From Mesorhizobium sp. (GTDB lineage: Bacteria; Pseudomonadota; Alphaproteobacteria; Rhizobiales; Rhizobiaceae): a stretch of DNA of 64,000 nt. The position numbers and the translations under genes are program-made. The notes beneath the pieces are model-generated. The model had not been told where the DNA came from. It saw only the letters and a list, made by a program, of their open reading frames with translations, and ran no database searches. Where the stretch lies: the NCBI RefSeq assembly GCF_017306545.1, contig NZ_JAFKID010000026.1, positions 1-64,000 on the forward strand, in the 5' to 3' direction. Shown one piece after another: positions 18,362 to 27,089 of this stretch (position 1 is its first letter; each line of letters starts with the position of its first letter).

Positions 18362-20179
18362 ATGTCCCACCGCCAATCGTCCGTTCCCAACCGTCCAAGG
18401 CCATGGTCCGAGATGGCGACGGACCTTGTCGACGTGGCGACGGGCCGCAAGCCGGCCGACCTCGTCATCCGCAACGGCCGCTGGGTGAACGTTTATTCCG
18501 GCGAGGTCGTGCCGGGCACAGATATCGCCATTGTCGGTGGCCGCTTCGCCTATTGCGGGCCGAACGCCGGTCACACGATCGGCGAGAACACCAAGGTCGT
18601 CGATGCCGGCGGACGCTATCTGGTGCCGGGCCTGTGCGACGCGCACATGCATGTCGAGAGCGGCATGGTGACGGTGACGGAATTCTGCCGCGCGGTCATC
18701 CCGCACGGCACCACCTCCATGTTCATCGACCCGCACGAGATCGCCAACGTGCTCGGCCTGCCCGGCGTCAGGCTCATGCACGACGAAGCGCTGGCGATGC
18801 CGATCAACGTGCATGTGCAGATGCCGTCCTGCGTGCCGTCGGCGCCGGGGCTGGAAAATCCCGGCGCCGTGCTGACGGTCAAGGACGTCGAGGAGGCGAT
18901 GGGCTGGGAAAACATCATCGGCCTTGGCGAAGTGATGAATTTTCCGGGCGTCGCCAGCAACGATCCGGTGATGGCCGGCGAGATCGCCGCCACCATGCGC
19001 GCCGGCCGCACCGTCGGCGGCCATTACGCCTCGCCCGATCTCGGTCCCGCCTTCCACGGCTATGTCGCCGGCGGACCCGAGGACGACCATGAAGGCACGC
19101 GCGCGGAGGACGCCATCGCCCGCGTCAGGCAAGGCATGCGCGCGATGCTGAGGCTCGGTTCCGCCTGGTATGACGTCGCGACCCAGATCAAGGCGGTGAC
19201 GGAAAGCGGGCTCGATCCGCGCAATTTCATCCTGTGCACCGACGACAGCCATTCCGGTACGCTGGTCGAGGAAGGCCATATGGACCGTGTCGTGCGCCAC
19301 GCCATCCGGCAGGGTCTGAAGCCGGTGACGGCGATCCAGATGGCGACGCTGAACACCGCCCAGCACTTCAAGTTGGAGCGCGAACTGGGTTCCATCGCGC
19401 CGGGCCGGCTGGCCGATTTCCTGATCGTCTCCGACCTCGCCGAAATGACGATCGACGCCGTTTATGCGCGCGGCGTACTGCTGGCGAGCAACGGCAGGCT
19501 GACGGCCGAGATCCCGGCTTACGACTATCCGGCGTCGGCGAAGAACACGGTGCGGCTGGGCAAGAAACTCGTCGCAACGGATTTCGATATCGCCGCACCC
19601 GCCGGCGCCAACGAGGCGCGCGTACGGGTGATCGGCGTCATCGAGAACCAGGCGCCGACGCGCGCGCTCGAAGCGGACCTGCCGGTCGAAAGCGGGCTGG
19701 TGGCGATGGATCACGAAAACGACGTCTGCCAGATCGCGCTGGTCGAGCGCCATCGCGGCACGGGCGGCGTCACCAACGCCTTCGTCTCAGGCTTCGGTTA
19801 CAGCGAGGATTGCGCCATTGCATCGTCCGTGGCGCATGACAGCCACCACATCATCGTCGTCGGCACCAACAAGGCGGACATGGCGCTGGCCGCAAACCGG
19901 CTGGCCGAGACAGGCGGCGGCGTCGTGCTCTATTCCAAGGGCAGGGAACTGGCGCTGGTGGAAATGCCCATCGCCGGCCTGATGTCGGACGAACGCGCCG
20001 AGGTCGTCGCGGCCAAGGCGAAGAAGCTGGTCGAAGCCATGCGCTCGGTCGGCTGCACGCTGAACAACGCCTACATGCAGCATTCGCTGCTGGCGCTGGT
20101 CGTCATCCCCGAACTGCGCATCTCCGACGTCGGGCTGGTGGACGTGCGGACGTTCGAGAAAGTGGAACTGTTTGTGTAA
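18362..20179 (+). CDS. adeC: Adenine deaminase
   Basis: 605 residues of the amidohydrolase superfamily; deaminates adenine to hypoxanthine in purine salvage. The N-terminal metal site DAHMHVESGMVT, the PHGTTSMFIDPHEIANVLG segment, a later GGHYASPDLG and the CTDDSHSGTL motif are characteristic of AdeC, followed by the C-terminal domain with SVAHDSHHIIVVGTN. I use ATG at 18362 (MSHRQ) because GAAGGAAT is properly spaced before it; an in-frame ATG at 18338 would add eight residues. It is convergent with the DUF900 genes. Confidence 0.95.
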   Translation: MSHRQSSVPNRPRPWSEMATDLVDVATGRKPADLVIRNGRWVNVYSGEVVPGTDIAIVGGRFAYCGPNAGHTIGENTKVVDAGGRYLVPGLCDAHMHVESGMVTVTEFCRAVIPHGTTSMFIDPHEIANVLGLPGVRLMHDEALAMPINVHVQMPSCVPSAPGLENPGAVLTVKDVEEAMGWENIIGLGEVMNFPGVASNDPVMAGEIAATMRAGRTVGGHYASPDLGPAFHGYVAGGPEDDHEGTRAEDAIARVRQGMRAMLRLGSAWYDVATQIKAVTESGLDPRNFILCTDDSHSGTLVEEGHMDRVVRHAIRQGLKPVTAIQMATLNTAQHFKLERELGSIAPGRLADFLIVSDLAEMTIDAVYARGVLLASNGRLTAEIPAYDYPASAKNTVRLGKKLVATDFDIAAPAGANEARVRVIGVIENQAPTRALEADLPVESGLVAMDHENDVCQIALVERHRGTGGVTNAFVSGFGYSEDCAIASSVAHDSHHIIVVGTNKADMALAANRLAETGGGVVLYSKGRELALVEMPIAGLMSDERAEVVAAKAKKLVEAMRSVGCTLNNAYMQHSLLALVVIPELRISDVGLVDVRTFEKVELFV

Positions 20180-20250
20180 TGGAATAAGGGAGTAAGGCAT
20201 TAGGGGAGTAAGATGGTAAGATAGGAAAAGAGAAGAATCGGTTTTCTTCC

Positions 20251-20290
20251 TATTCCCCTATTCCCCTATTCCCCTATTCCCCTATTCCCC
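20251..20290. repeat. Octanucleotide tandem array, 5 x TATTCCCC
   Basis: Five perfect contiguous copies of TATTCCCC. Upstream (20181-20215) are degenerate copies of the complement (GGAATAAGGGAGTAAGG, AGGGGAGTAAG), and ATAGGAA/TTCCTAT arms flank the centre at 20221-20253, so the RNA could fold into one long imperfect stem. It lies between the convergent ends of adeC and a DUF900 gene. Not a CRISPR: units are 8 bases and have no spacers. Confidence 0.9.
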
Positions 20291-20297
20291 TAACCTT

Positions 20298-21461
20298 TCA
20301 CTCTCCCCCCGTCGCCACCGACAGCACCTTGAACGGCGTCGTGATGATGATCTGGGCGACGGAGCCGACCGCCTGGCCAAGCCCGTTGCCGATATCCTCG
20401 ATCGGTCGGCCGGGCAGGGGGGCGCCCGAGGCCAGTGCGGCGGGCGTCTTCAACTGGTCGCCCAGCAATTGCACCAGCATCGGGTTGTCGGCGAACTTGG
20501 CGTGGTTCAGCCGGTCGTTGCCCTTGGTGTTGGTGAGGTCCACCACGGTGACGCCGTACTGGCTGAGGTCGGTGGCGTTGCCGTAGTCGCCGACGCGCGG
20601 CTTGTCGCCGGAGATGAAGCCGGACAGCTTCAGCGCCCGGTCGTCGCCGGAAAGCAGGACGACGAACGGCTTGTCGGGCTTGCCGTAGCGCATCATCTGC
20701 TTCTTGAAGACGTCGACGTCGATGTCGGGCGAAGCCAGCACCACATAGCCGAGCTTGTCGTTGAGGTCGCGGTTGCCTTCGATGGCGAGCTGGCGCAGCG
20801 CCTCCATCGTCACCCAGGTGCCCATGGAATGCGCCACGATGTCGATGCTTTTGGCCTTGGTGCGGGCGAGCATCTTCAGCGTGGCTTCGAGGTCGTCGCG
20901 CGCGGCGTTGGCGCTTTCCTTATCGTAGACATAGCCGGTCAGCTTGCCGGCGGAAGCCCACGAAAACAGCACCGGCGTACCCTTGTAGCCGGTGTCGTGG
21001 GCGATCTGGGTGATGCGGTAGACGCCGTCGTCGAAGCCGTTGTTGAAGCCGTGCACGAACACCAGCACGCGGTCGCCGCGGCGCGCGATGTCGGCGCCGA
21101 CGGCCTTCTGGAACTGGCCGGCATCGCCGTAGAAGGTGACGCGCGAGGCGGAAAAATCCTTGGCCGGGTCGCTCGGGGCGGAACCCCTGGCGCGCTCGAT
21201 GTTGCCCACCTTGTGCACTTTCGGCACGGTCATCTCGACCTCGGCGAAACTCGACGTCAGCGAACGCTCGCCGTCGAACACCTGGCGCGGTTCCTTGGTC
21301 GCCTTGCGGCGCGTGGTGACGACGAAGATATCGTGGGTGGCGGCGATCGCCGAAGACGGAGCCTCGACCGCGGTCTTGTTCAGAAGATCGTGCGCGCCCT
21401 GTCCGGCGCATCCGGAAACCAGCAGCATCAGCGCGACGGTGAACGCGGTTCTTCCTCGCAC
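20298..21461 (-). CDS. DUF900 alpha/beta-hydrolase lipoprotein, copy A
   Basis: About 387 residues. Signal sequence RGRTAFTVALMLLVSGC ends in a lipobox (LVSGC), predicting a lipidated, envelope-bound protein. The hydrolase core shows VLVFVHGFNNGFDDGVYR, the nucleophile elbow DIVAHSMGTWVTMEALRQ and a C-terminal LNHAKFADNP that could give the catalytic His; the DUF900 family consists of esterase/lipase-like enzymes of unknown substrate. Start: GTG at 21461 with GAGCGAGG upstream gives a good lipoprotein signal; a GTG at 21491 adds ten residues. A paralogue follows upstream in tandem. Confidence 0.85.
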   Translation of the reverse strand: MRGRTAFTVALMLLVSGCAGQGAHDLLNKTAVEAPSSAIAATHDIFVVTTRRKATKEPRQVFDGERSLTSSFAEVEMTVPKVHKVGNIERARGSAPSDPAKDFSASRVTFYGDAGQFQKAVGADIARRGDRVLVFVHGFNNGFDDGVYRITQIAHDTGYKGTPVLFSWASAGKLTGYVYDKESANAARDDLEATLKMLARTKAKSIDIVAHSMGTWVTMEALRQLAIEGNRDLNDKLGYVVLASPDIDVDVFKKQMMRYGKPDKPFVVLLSGDDRALKLSGFISGDKPRVGDYGNATDLSQYGVTVVDLTNTKGNDRLNHAKFADNPMLVQLLGDQLKTPAALASGAPLPGRPIEDIGNGLGQAVGSVAQIIITTPFKVLSVATGGE

Positions 21462-21536
21462 GACGCTACCTCGCTCGCGAACGCATGACACGGTTCCCGA
21501 ATAAAGCCGTGCGTCGCGTCGGTCCAGCCCGGCGGG

Positions 21537-22634
21537 CTAAAGCAGGCCGGCTTTTATCTCATGGTTGACCTGGTTGATGCGGTCGGTCACGTCGCGGTCG
21601 CTGGCATAGCCGTCGTCCTCGCGCAGCCGCTTGCCGAGCAGCGCCACCAGTTCGGGGTTGTCGGCGAACTTGGTGTGGTTGAAGCTGTCGCCCGCCTTGA
21701 CGCCGGACATGTCGACCACGGTGACGCCGTAGCTGGTGAGGTCTTGCGCTGCGTTCTTGTAGTCGCCGACGCGCGGCTGCGAGCCGGCGATCATGCTGGA
21801 AAGCCGGAGCGCCCGGTCGTCGTCGGAGAGCAGCACGATGAACGGCTTGTCCGGCTTGCCGTAGCGCTGCATCTGGCTCTTGAACACGTCGACGTCGATG
21901 TCGGGGGAGGCCAGCACCACGTCGCCCAGCTTGCCGCCGAGGGTGCGGTTGCCCTTGATGGCGAGTTGCCTGAGCGCTTCCATCGTCACCCATGTTCCCA
22001 TGGAATGCGCGACGATGTCGATGCGCCGCGCGCTGCCTCGCGCCAGGAGCCGCAGCGTCTCTTCGAGCTGGTCGCGCGCGGCGGCGGCACTTTCCTTGTC
22101 GTAGACGTAGCCGGTGGTGCTGGCGCCGGACGCCCAGGAAAACAGCAGCGGCGTGCCGGGATAGCCGGAATCGTGGACGATCTGGGTCAACCGGTAGACC
22201 GCGTCGTCGAAGCCGGTGTTGTAGCCATGCACGAACACCATGACGCGGCCGCCGCGCGCGGCCGTGTCGGTGTTCAGCGCCAGCAGGAATTTGGTTTCGC
22301 TGTCGTAGCCGGCGATTTCGGAGGCCATGAAATATTTCGACGGGTCGTTCGAGTTGCCGCGGCTCTTGCGCTCGATCTTGCCGCTTTCGTGGCTTTTCGG
22401 CACGGTGACGTTGACGCGCGCGAAGCTCAGCGCCGCCGAGCGTTCGCCGTCGAACACCTTGTTGGGGTCGTCGGAACGCTTGCGCGTGGTGGCGACGAAG
22501 ATGGCGTGGTTGCCGGAAATGTCGCCGATGGAAGCCGCCATCAGGGCGCTGCCCAGCAATTCCTCCGGCTTGTGCGCGGCGCAGCCGGCGGCGAGCGCGG
22601 CAGGCAAAAGGGTGAGAAACGTTCTGCGCAGCAC
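21537..22634 (-). CDS. DUF900 alpha/beta-hydrolase lipoprotein, copy B
   Basis: 365 residues, closely similar along its length to the next gene downstream: VMVFVHGYNTGFDDAVYRLTQ, IDIVAHSMGTWVTMEALRQ and VLASPDIDVDVFKSQMQ recur almost unchanged, so the pair is a tandem duplication. Signal MLRRTFLTLLPAALAAGC with a lipobox again predicts a lipoprotein. The C-terminus is shorter than in copy A, lacking its last 30 or so residues. Likely cotranscribed with copy A across a 75-base gap. Substrate unknown. Confidence 0.87.
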   Translation of the reverse strand: MLRRTFLTLLPAALAAGCAAHKPEELLGSALMAASIGDISGNHAIFVATTRKRSDDPNKVFDGERSAALSFARVNVTVPKSHESGKIERKSRGNSNDPSKYFMASEIAGYDSETKFLLALNTDTAARGGRVMVFVHGYNTGFDDAVYRLTQIVHDSGYPGTPLLFSWASGASTTGYVYDKESAAAARDQLEETLRLLARGSARRIDIVAHSMGTWVTMEALRQLAIKGNRTLGGKLGDVVLASPDIDVDVFKSQMQRYGKPDKPFIVLLSDDDRALRLSSMIAGSQPRVGDYKNAAQDLTSYGVTVVDMSGVKAGDSFNHTKFADNPELVALLGKRLREDDGYASDRDVTDRINQVNHEIKAGLL

Positions 22635-22840
22635 TTTTTAGTCCAGTCCAAAGCGGCCGCGGCGCCCGCCGCGGCTGAAACCCGTTGTTTTCGTGGTGGC
22701 TTTCCCGACAGCGCAAGTGCGGCCAAAGTAAGTCATCGCGCCGACAAAGCGCCGCGAGGCGTGCGCGCCGGCGCGTCCCTGTTGCACCGGTGCCGAAATG
22801 GCGTCAGGAACGGGAACCGTTCAGGAGAGAGCGACCACCC

Positions 22841-24094
22841 ATGACCAGTTTCACCGACAGGGTTGCCAGTGCCGCGGCCGCCGTGCGCGAGCTTTTCCCC
22901 GAAACGCCGTTGCAGGAAAACCCGTACCTGTCGCGCAAATACGGCGCGCGGGTGTTCTTGAAGCGCGAGGACCTGACGCCGGTGCGCTCCTACAAGATCA
23001 GGGGCGCCTTCAATTTCTTCCGCAAGGCGCTGGCCGCCGGCAACAGGGCCGAACTCTTCGTCTGCGCCTCTGCCGGCAACCACGCGCAGGGTTTTGCCTA
23101 TGTCTGCCGTCATTTCGGCAGGAAGGGCGTGGTGTTCATGCCCGTCACCACGCCGCAGCAGAAGATCGACAAGACGCGCCTGTTCGGCGGCGAGTTCGTC
23201 GAGATCCGGCTGGTCGGCGACTTCTTCGACGACTGCTACCGCGCCGCCTTCGAGTTCACCGCCGAGAGCGGCGCCCATATGGTGCCGCCCTTCGATCACA
23301 AGGACATTATCGAGGGGCAGGCGACGGTGGCCTACGAGATCGCCGAACAGGTGGGGGCGCTTATGCCGGATATCCTGATGCTGCCGGTCGGCGGCGGCGG
23401 GCTGGCGGCCGGCATCTCGCATTATTTCGCCGAGCAGGGCAGGCAATGCCGATACGTCTTTTGCGAGCCCGCCGGCGCGCCGAGCCTCAAGGAAAGTCTT
23501 GGTGCCGGCAAGCGCGTAAAACTCGCCAGGGTGGACAATTTCGTCGACGGCGCGGCGGTGGCCGAGATCGGCCGCGAGCCGTTGCGCCACCTGAAGGATT
23601 TTCCCGCCGACGCCGTGCGGCTGGTGCCGGAAAACCGGCTGTGCGCCACGATGATCGAGATGCTCAACGTCGAGGGCGTGGTGCTGGAGCCCGCCGGGGC
23701 GCTGGCCATCGATGCGCTGAAGGATTTCCCGAGGAAGGAGATCAGGGGCAAGGCGATCGTCTGCGTCGTCTCCGGCGGCAATTTCGATTTCGAGCGCCTG
23801 CCGGACGTGAAGGAGCGGGCGCTGCGCTTCGAGGGTCTGAAAAAATACTTCGTCATCCGCTTTCCGCAGCGGCCCGGCGCGCTGCGCGATTTCCTCGAAA
23901 TGCTGGGGCCGGACGACGACATCGCCCGCTTCGAGTATCTCAAGAAGTCGGCGCGCAATTTCGGCTCGGTGCTGATCGGCATCGAGACGAAGGACCGGCG
24001 CAACTTCGAACTGCTGACCGCGCGCTTCGACGCCAACGGCGTGCAGTATCAGGACATCACCGACAACGAGACGCTGGCAGGGTTCATCGTATGA
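22841..24094 (+). CDS. ilvA: Threonine ammonia-lyase (threonine dehydratase)
   Basis: 417 residues. PLP-dependent conversion of threonine to 2-oxobutanoate, first step to isoleucine. PLP lysine K52 in VRSYKIRGAFNFF, the phosphate-binding SAGNHAQGFAY, and the glycine loop PVGGGGLAAGI are clear. The C-terminal 90 residues (FVIRFPQRPGALRDFLEML onward) form one ACT-like regulatory domain, as in the shorter bacterial IlvA. CAGGAGAGA precedes the ATG. It overlaps the next gene by four bases (ATGA). Confidence 0.94.
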   Translation: MTSFTDRVASAAAAVRELFPETPLQENPYLSRKYGARVFLKREDLTPVRSYKIRGAFNFFRKALAAGNRAELFVCASAGNHAQGFAYVCRHFGRKGVVFMPVTTPQQKIDKTRLFGGEFVEIRLVGDFFDDCYRAAFEFTAESGAHMVPPFDHKDIIEGQATVAYEIAEQVGALMPDILMLPVGGGGLAAGISHYFAEQGRQCRYVFCEPAGAPSLKESLGAGKRVKLARVDNFVDGAAVAEIGREPLRHLKDFPADAVRLVPENRLCATMIEMLNVEGVVLEPAGALAIDALKDFPRKEIRGKAIVCVVSGGNFDFERLPDVKERALRFEGLKKYFVIRFPQRPGALRDFLEMLGPDDDIARFEYLKKSARNFGSVLIGIETKDRRNFELLTARFDANGVQYQDITDNETLAGFIV

Positions 24095-24645
24095 CCATGG
24101 AGGGAAAGATTTTCGTCGCGCTGTTTTCCGGCATCAATGTCGGCGGTAATCGCATCGTCAAAATGGCCGAATTGCGCGCCTTCTTCGAAGCGCTCGGCTT
24201 CACTGACGGGCAAAGCTATGTGCAGAGCGGCAACGTCGTCTTTCGGGCGGATGAGAGTGATGCTGCCGTGTTGGGCGCGACGATCGAGGACGCTTTCGAG
24301 GCGAAATGGGGCTTCCATTCGCGCATCATGGTGCGCGATGCCGACTGGTTCGCGCGCCGTGTCGCGGAAAATCCGTATCCCGAAATCGCCGGCGAGCCGA
24401 CGAAACTGCACCTCTATGTGCTGGAGCGGCAGCCGACCGAAGAGGAAGAGAAGCGACTGGTGGACAAATGCACCGGGCCGGAGCATTTTACCGTCAAGGG
24501 CGACGCCTTTTATCTGAAAGCGCCGAACGGGCTCGGCCGTTCCGATTTCGCCAACCTGATCCCGCGCACGTTGAAAGTGCCTTGCACCGCGCGCAACTGG
24601 CGCACCGTGCTGACGCTGCTGGAAATGACGAGGGCGGCGGGATAG
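24091..24645 (+). CDS. DUF1697 family protein
   Basis: 184 residues: KIFVALFSGINVGGNRIVKMAEL, a SYVQSGNVVFRA strand and a C-terminal LGRSDFANLIPRTLKVPCTARNWRTV. These are the hallmarks of DUF1697, small cytosolic proteins of unknown role. Start ATG overlaps the ilvA stop (ATGA), so it is translationally coupled to ilvA. A link with isoleucine synthesis is only suggested by this position. Confidence 0.85.
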   Translation: MTMEGKIFVALFSGINVGGNRIVKMAELRAFFEALGFTDGQSYVQSGNVVFRADESDAAVLGATIEDAFEAKWGFHSRIMVRDADWFARRVAENPYPEIAGEPTKLHLYVLERQPTEEEEKRLVDKCTGPEHFTVKGDAFYLKAPNGLGRSDFANLIPRTLKVPCTARNWRTVLTLLEMTRAAG

Positions 24646-24651
24646 GCGTGC

Positions 24652-24942
24652 TCAGCCGGCGTCGCGCTTCCAGTCGAAGACCAGCTCTTCGCGGAAGGCG
24701 AAGCGCTTGATGTGATCGGCCACCACCGTCTCCAGCCGCTCCAGCGCCTCGGCATCCGGCGTTTCCACAACGACATGCAGCGCGGCCGCATCGGCGTCCA
24801 TGATCGTCTTGCCGTGCGACAGCTCGATCGTTCCGTGGTCCGGGTCGAACTCGACCGGAAATCTGTGCGCCCAGTGCTTGCAGAGCTGCTGGAGATATTT
24901 GCTCGCCTGTTGCGTGGCGACGGCGGCGCGGCTTGTCGGCAT
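24652..24942 (-). CDS. DUF2218 family protein
   Basis: 96 residues with RAAVATQQASKYLQQLCKHWAHRFPV and the conserved stretch GTIELSHGKTIMDADAAAL, plus VVADHIKRFAFREELVFDW at the end; this is the DUF2218 pattern, found in bacteria and often near iron-linked genes. Function unknown. GAGGAGAAGACC precedes the ATG. It is convergent with the DUF1697 gene and probably cotranscribed from the VOC protein upstream (24-base gap). Confidence 0.83.
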   Translation of the reverse strand: MPTSRAAVATQQASKYLQQLCKHWAHRFPVEFDPDHGTIELSHGKTIMDADAAALHVVVETPDAEALERLETVVADHIKRFAFREELVFDWKRDAG

Positions 24943-24966
24943 GGTCTTCTCCTCGCGGTGGCCGAG

Positions 24967-25407
24967 CTACCAGGCGCCGGTGTTCGCCATCGACGCCCAC
25001 GGCTCCGCCGGCGCCTTGGCCGCGCCCTTCTGGAGCAGTTCGATGGAAATGCCATCCGGCGAGCGCACGAAGGCCATATGGCCGTCGCGCGGCGGCCGGT
25101 TGATGGTGACGCCGCCGTCCATCAGCCGCTGGCACAGCGCGTAGATATCGTCCACCTCGTAGGCGAGATGGCCGAAATTGCGCCCGCCCCGGTACTCTTC
25201 TGGGTCCCAGTTGTAGGTCAGTTCCACCAGCGGAGCCTGGTTCGCGCGGCCGCTCTCTTCGTCCTCCGGCGCGGCGAGGAAGATCAGCGTGAAGCGCCCT
25301 TTCTCGTTCTCCATGCGCCGGACTTCCTTGAGGCCGAGCTTGTTGCAGTAGAAATCGAGCGAGGCGTCGACGTCGGCGACGCGGACCATGGTGTGCAGGT
25401 AGCGCAT
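24967..25407 (-). CDS. VOC-family protein, lactoylglutathione lyase-like
   Basis: 146 residues, vicinal oxygen chelate fold: [31 protein letters not shown], then [28 protein letters not shown] and the C-terminal [11 protein letters not shown]. His and Glu residues at the expected metal positions (H5, E72 region, H93 region, E near 131) match glyoxalase I, which turns hemithioacetals of methylglyoxal and glutathione into lactoylglutathione. Start at 25407 has GGGAGAA upstream. The frame is open further but without family likeness. Confidence 0.85.
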   Translation of the reverse strand: MRYLHTMVRVADVDASLDFYCNKLGLKEVRRMENEKGRFTLIFLAAPEDEESGRANQAPLVELTYNWDPEEYRGGRNFGHLAYEVDDIYALCQRLMDGGVTINRPPRDGHMAFVRSPDGISIELLQKGAAKAPAEPWASMANTGAW

Positions 25408-25631
25408 GGCGTTCTCCCTGAAATGCGGGCTCTTGGATCGCGGCGCACCATAGGGGTGGACCCGCGAGGCGGCAACCGGCAAAAGCACTGGACCAAGCAA
25501 CGCGCAGCAAACAGGCAATTGTCGAGGACAAGCGAAAAAAGCGGCGGCAGGTCTTGCACACACCGGAAGACGAAGTGTTAATCTTGCGTCAAGAATCAGT
25601 TCGCGGCACTGAAAACGAAAGGGGGCGTTCT

Positions 25632-26222
25632 ATGGGGGAAAAGGCCTCTTCGATGGCATGGGATGGGGCAGCGGCCGCAAGGCGGGACGAGGCCGGCGAC
25701 GGGGCCGATCTCCAGGAGGTTTCCGGCGCCATCAAATGGTTCGACGTCGCCAAGGGATACGGCTTCATCCTGCCGGATGACGGGTCCGTCGGCGATGTCC
25801 TTCTTCATGTCACCTGCCTCAGGCGCGACGGGTTCCAGACCGCTCTGGAGGGGGCCCGCGTCGCTTGCCTCGTCAAGCGGGGCGAGCGCGGCATGCAGGC
25901 CTTCCGCGTCTTGTCGATGGATATCTCGACGGCTGTCCATCCGGCCGAGATGCAGGAGCAGCGCACGCATGTCACCGTAACGCCCGAAAGCGGGCTGGAG
26001 CGGGCGCTGGTCAAGTGGTTCAACCGCACCAAGGGCTTCGGCTTCCTGACGCGCGGCGAGGGGACGGAAGATATTTTCGTCCATATGGAAACGCTGCGCC
26101 GCTACGGTGTCACGGAGTTGCGGCCCGGCCAGGTCGTGCTGGTGCGCTTCGGCCGCGGCGACAAGGGCCTGATGGCCGCCGAGATTCATCCCGACGTCGG
26201 AACCCTGCCGATCGCCCACTGA
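25632..26222 (+). CDS. Cold-shock protein with two CSD domains
   Basis: 196 residues. The first cold-shock domain (about 31-95) has [21 protein letters not shown] and VLLHVTCL; the second (about 125-190) has [20 protein letters not shown] and [15 protein letters not shown]1 (KGYGFI, KGFGFL) and RNP2 (DVLLHV, DIFVHM) are both present, so each can bind single-stranded nucleic acid. Double-CSD proteins are usual in rhizobia. The Ala-rich N-terminal 30 residues precede domain one. A strong terminator follows 24 bases later. Confidence 0.92.
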   Translation: MGEKASSMAWDGAAAARRDEAGDGADLQEVSGAIKWFDVAKGYGFILPDDGSVGDVLLHVTCLRRDGFQTALEGARVACLVKRGERGMQAFRVLSMDISTAVHPAEMQEQRTHVTVTPESGLERALVKWFNRTKGFGFLTRGEGTEDIFVHMETLRRYGVTELRPGQVVLVRFGRGDKGLMAAEIHPDVGTLPIAH

Positions 26223-26245
26223 GCGGGTAGGCGGCAGGGCAGGAT

Positions 26246-26269
26246 GGCCGCGCTTGCGCGGCCTTTTTT
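26246..26269 (+). terminator. Terminator of the cold-shock gene
   Basis: GGCCGCGC and GCGCGGCC form a perfect hairpin, followed directly by TTTTTT. Confidence 0.92.
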
Positions 26270-26546
26270 GTTGGCCGGCTGCGCAATCTTGCCGCCATCG
26301 GCCACCGGCGTGGCGTTGGTCATGTAGGGATAGTCGCCGGAGTCCGGACCAGCGCGAAGTCGGCTGTCTCCCGCGCCGTCGCCACGCGACCCCGGCAGGC
26401 ACGTTGGACTTCGTCAGCGTCGCGGATCGGGGACGGGAGAGGCTGAGCTTGGCTTCGCCGGCATGGCATGCTTGAAGGACTACGCCACGATTCTGGCTCC
26501 TTTCGGTGCCGATAACCGGTGGCTGGTGCTGGAACAGGGAATCGCG
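26270..26546. other. Spacer between terminator and DUF192 gene
   Basis: 277 bases in which I see no credible gene, known repeat or RNA structure; an upstream in-frame extension of the DUF192 gene reaches 26463 but has no signal-peptide character. Confidence 0.5.
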
Positions 26547-27089
26547 ATGGCTCGTCTCGACTGGCTGAAGGCGCTTTGCCTGGGCGTGGGCCTGCTGGCG
26601 GCCGGCATGCTGTGGTCCGTCCGGACCGATGCGGCCGAAGGCCGGCCGATGATCCTGCCGACCGATCCCGCCCCGCTCGTCGCCGTGACGAGGGGCGGCG
26701 AACGGTCCTTCACCGTCGAGATCGCCGACGGTCCGGCCGAGCGCCAGGCCGGGCTGATGTTTCGCAAGGACATGGCCGACGACCACGGCATGCTGTTCGT
26801 CTTCGAGGCGACGCAGCCGCTCGGTTTCTGGATGAAGAACACCGTGATGCCGCTGGACCTGATCTTCATCAGCCAGGACGGCCGCGTCAGCGCCATCAGG
26901 AAGGGCGAGCCTTTCTCAGAGGCGGTGATCTCGCCGGACGAACCGGTGCGCTTCGTGCTGGAACTGAAAGCCGGCACGGCGGCCAGAGAGGGCATCGAGG
27001 ACGGCGACCTGATCCGGCATCCGAAGATCGCCGCGGCGCCCGTGCCCGGCGAACGGTCGGACGGCGACGACGGGCAGGATACGAAATGA
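26547..27089 (+). CDS. DUF192 family secreted protein
   Basis: 180 residues. N-terminal hydrophobic signal (ARLDWLKALCLGVGLLAAGML), then the DUF192 core: SFTVEIADGPAERQAGLMFRK, MLFVFEATQPLGFWMKNTVMPLDLIFI and the final VLELKAGTAAREGIEDGD. It should reside in the periplasm; the family's function is unknown. Met at 26547 is preferred because it begins the signal peptide. Coupled to the next gene by an ATGA overlap. Confidence 0.86.
   Translation: MARLDWLKALCLGVGLLAAGMLWSVRTDAAEGRPMILPTDPAPLVAVTRGGERSFTVEIADGPAERQAGLMFRKDMADDHGMLFVFEATQPLGFWMKNTVMPLDLIFISQDGRVSAIRKGEPFSEAVISPDEPVRFVLELKAGTAAREGIEDGDLIRHPKIAAAPVPGERSDGDDGQDTK

Noticed and set aside
20181-20297. CRISPR-like array
   Set aside because: Units are 8 bases, contiguous and without spacers; no cas genes.
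26270-26420. A coding-looking minus-strand frame (reads DSGDYPYMTNATPVADGG)
   Set aside because: No start, no family likeness, and it runs through the terminator and the cold-shock gene; treated as chance.
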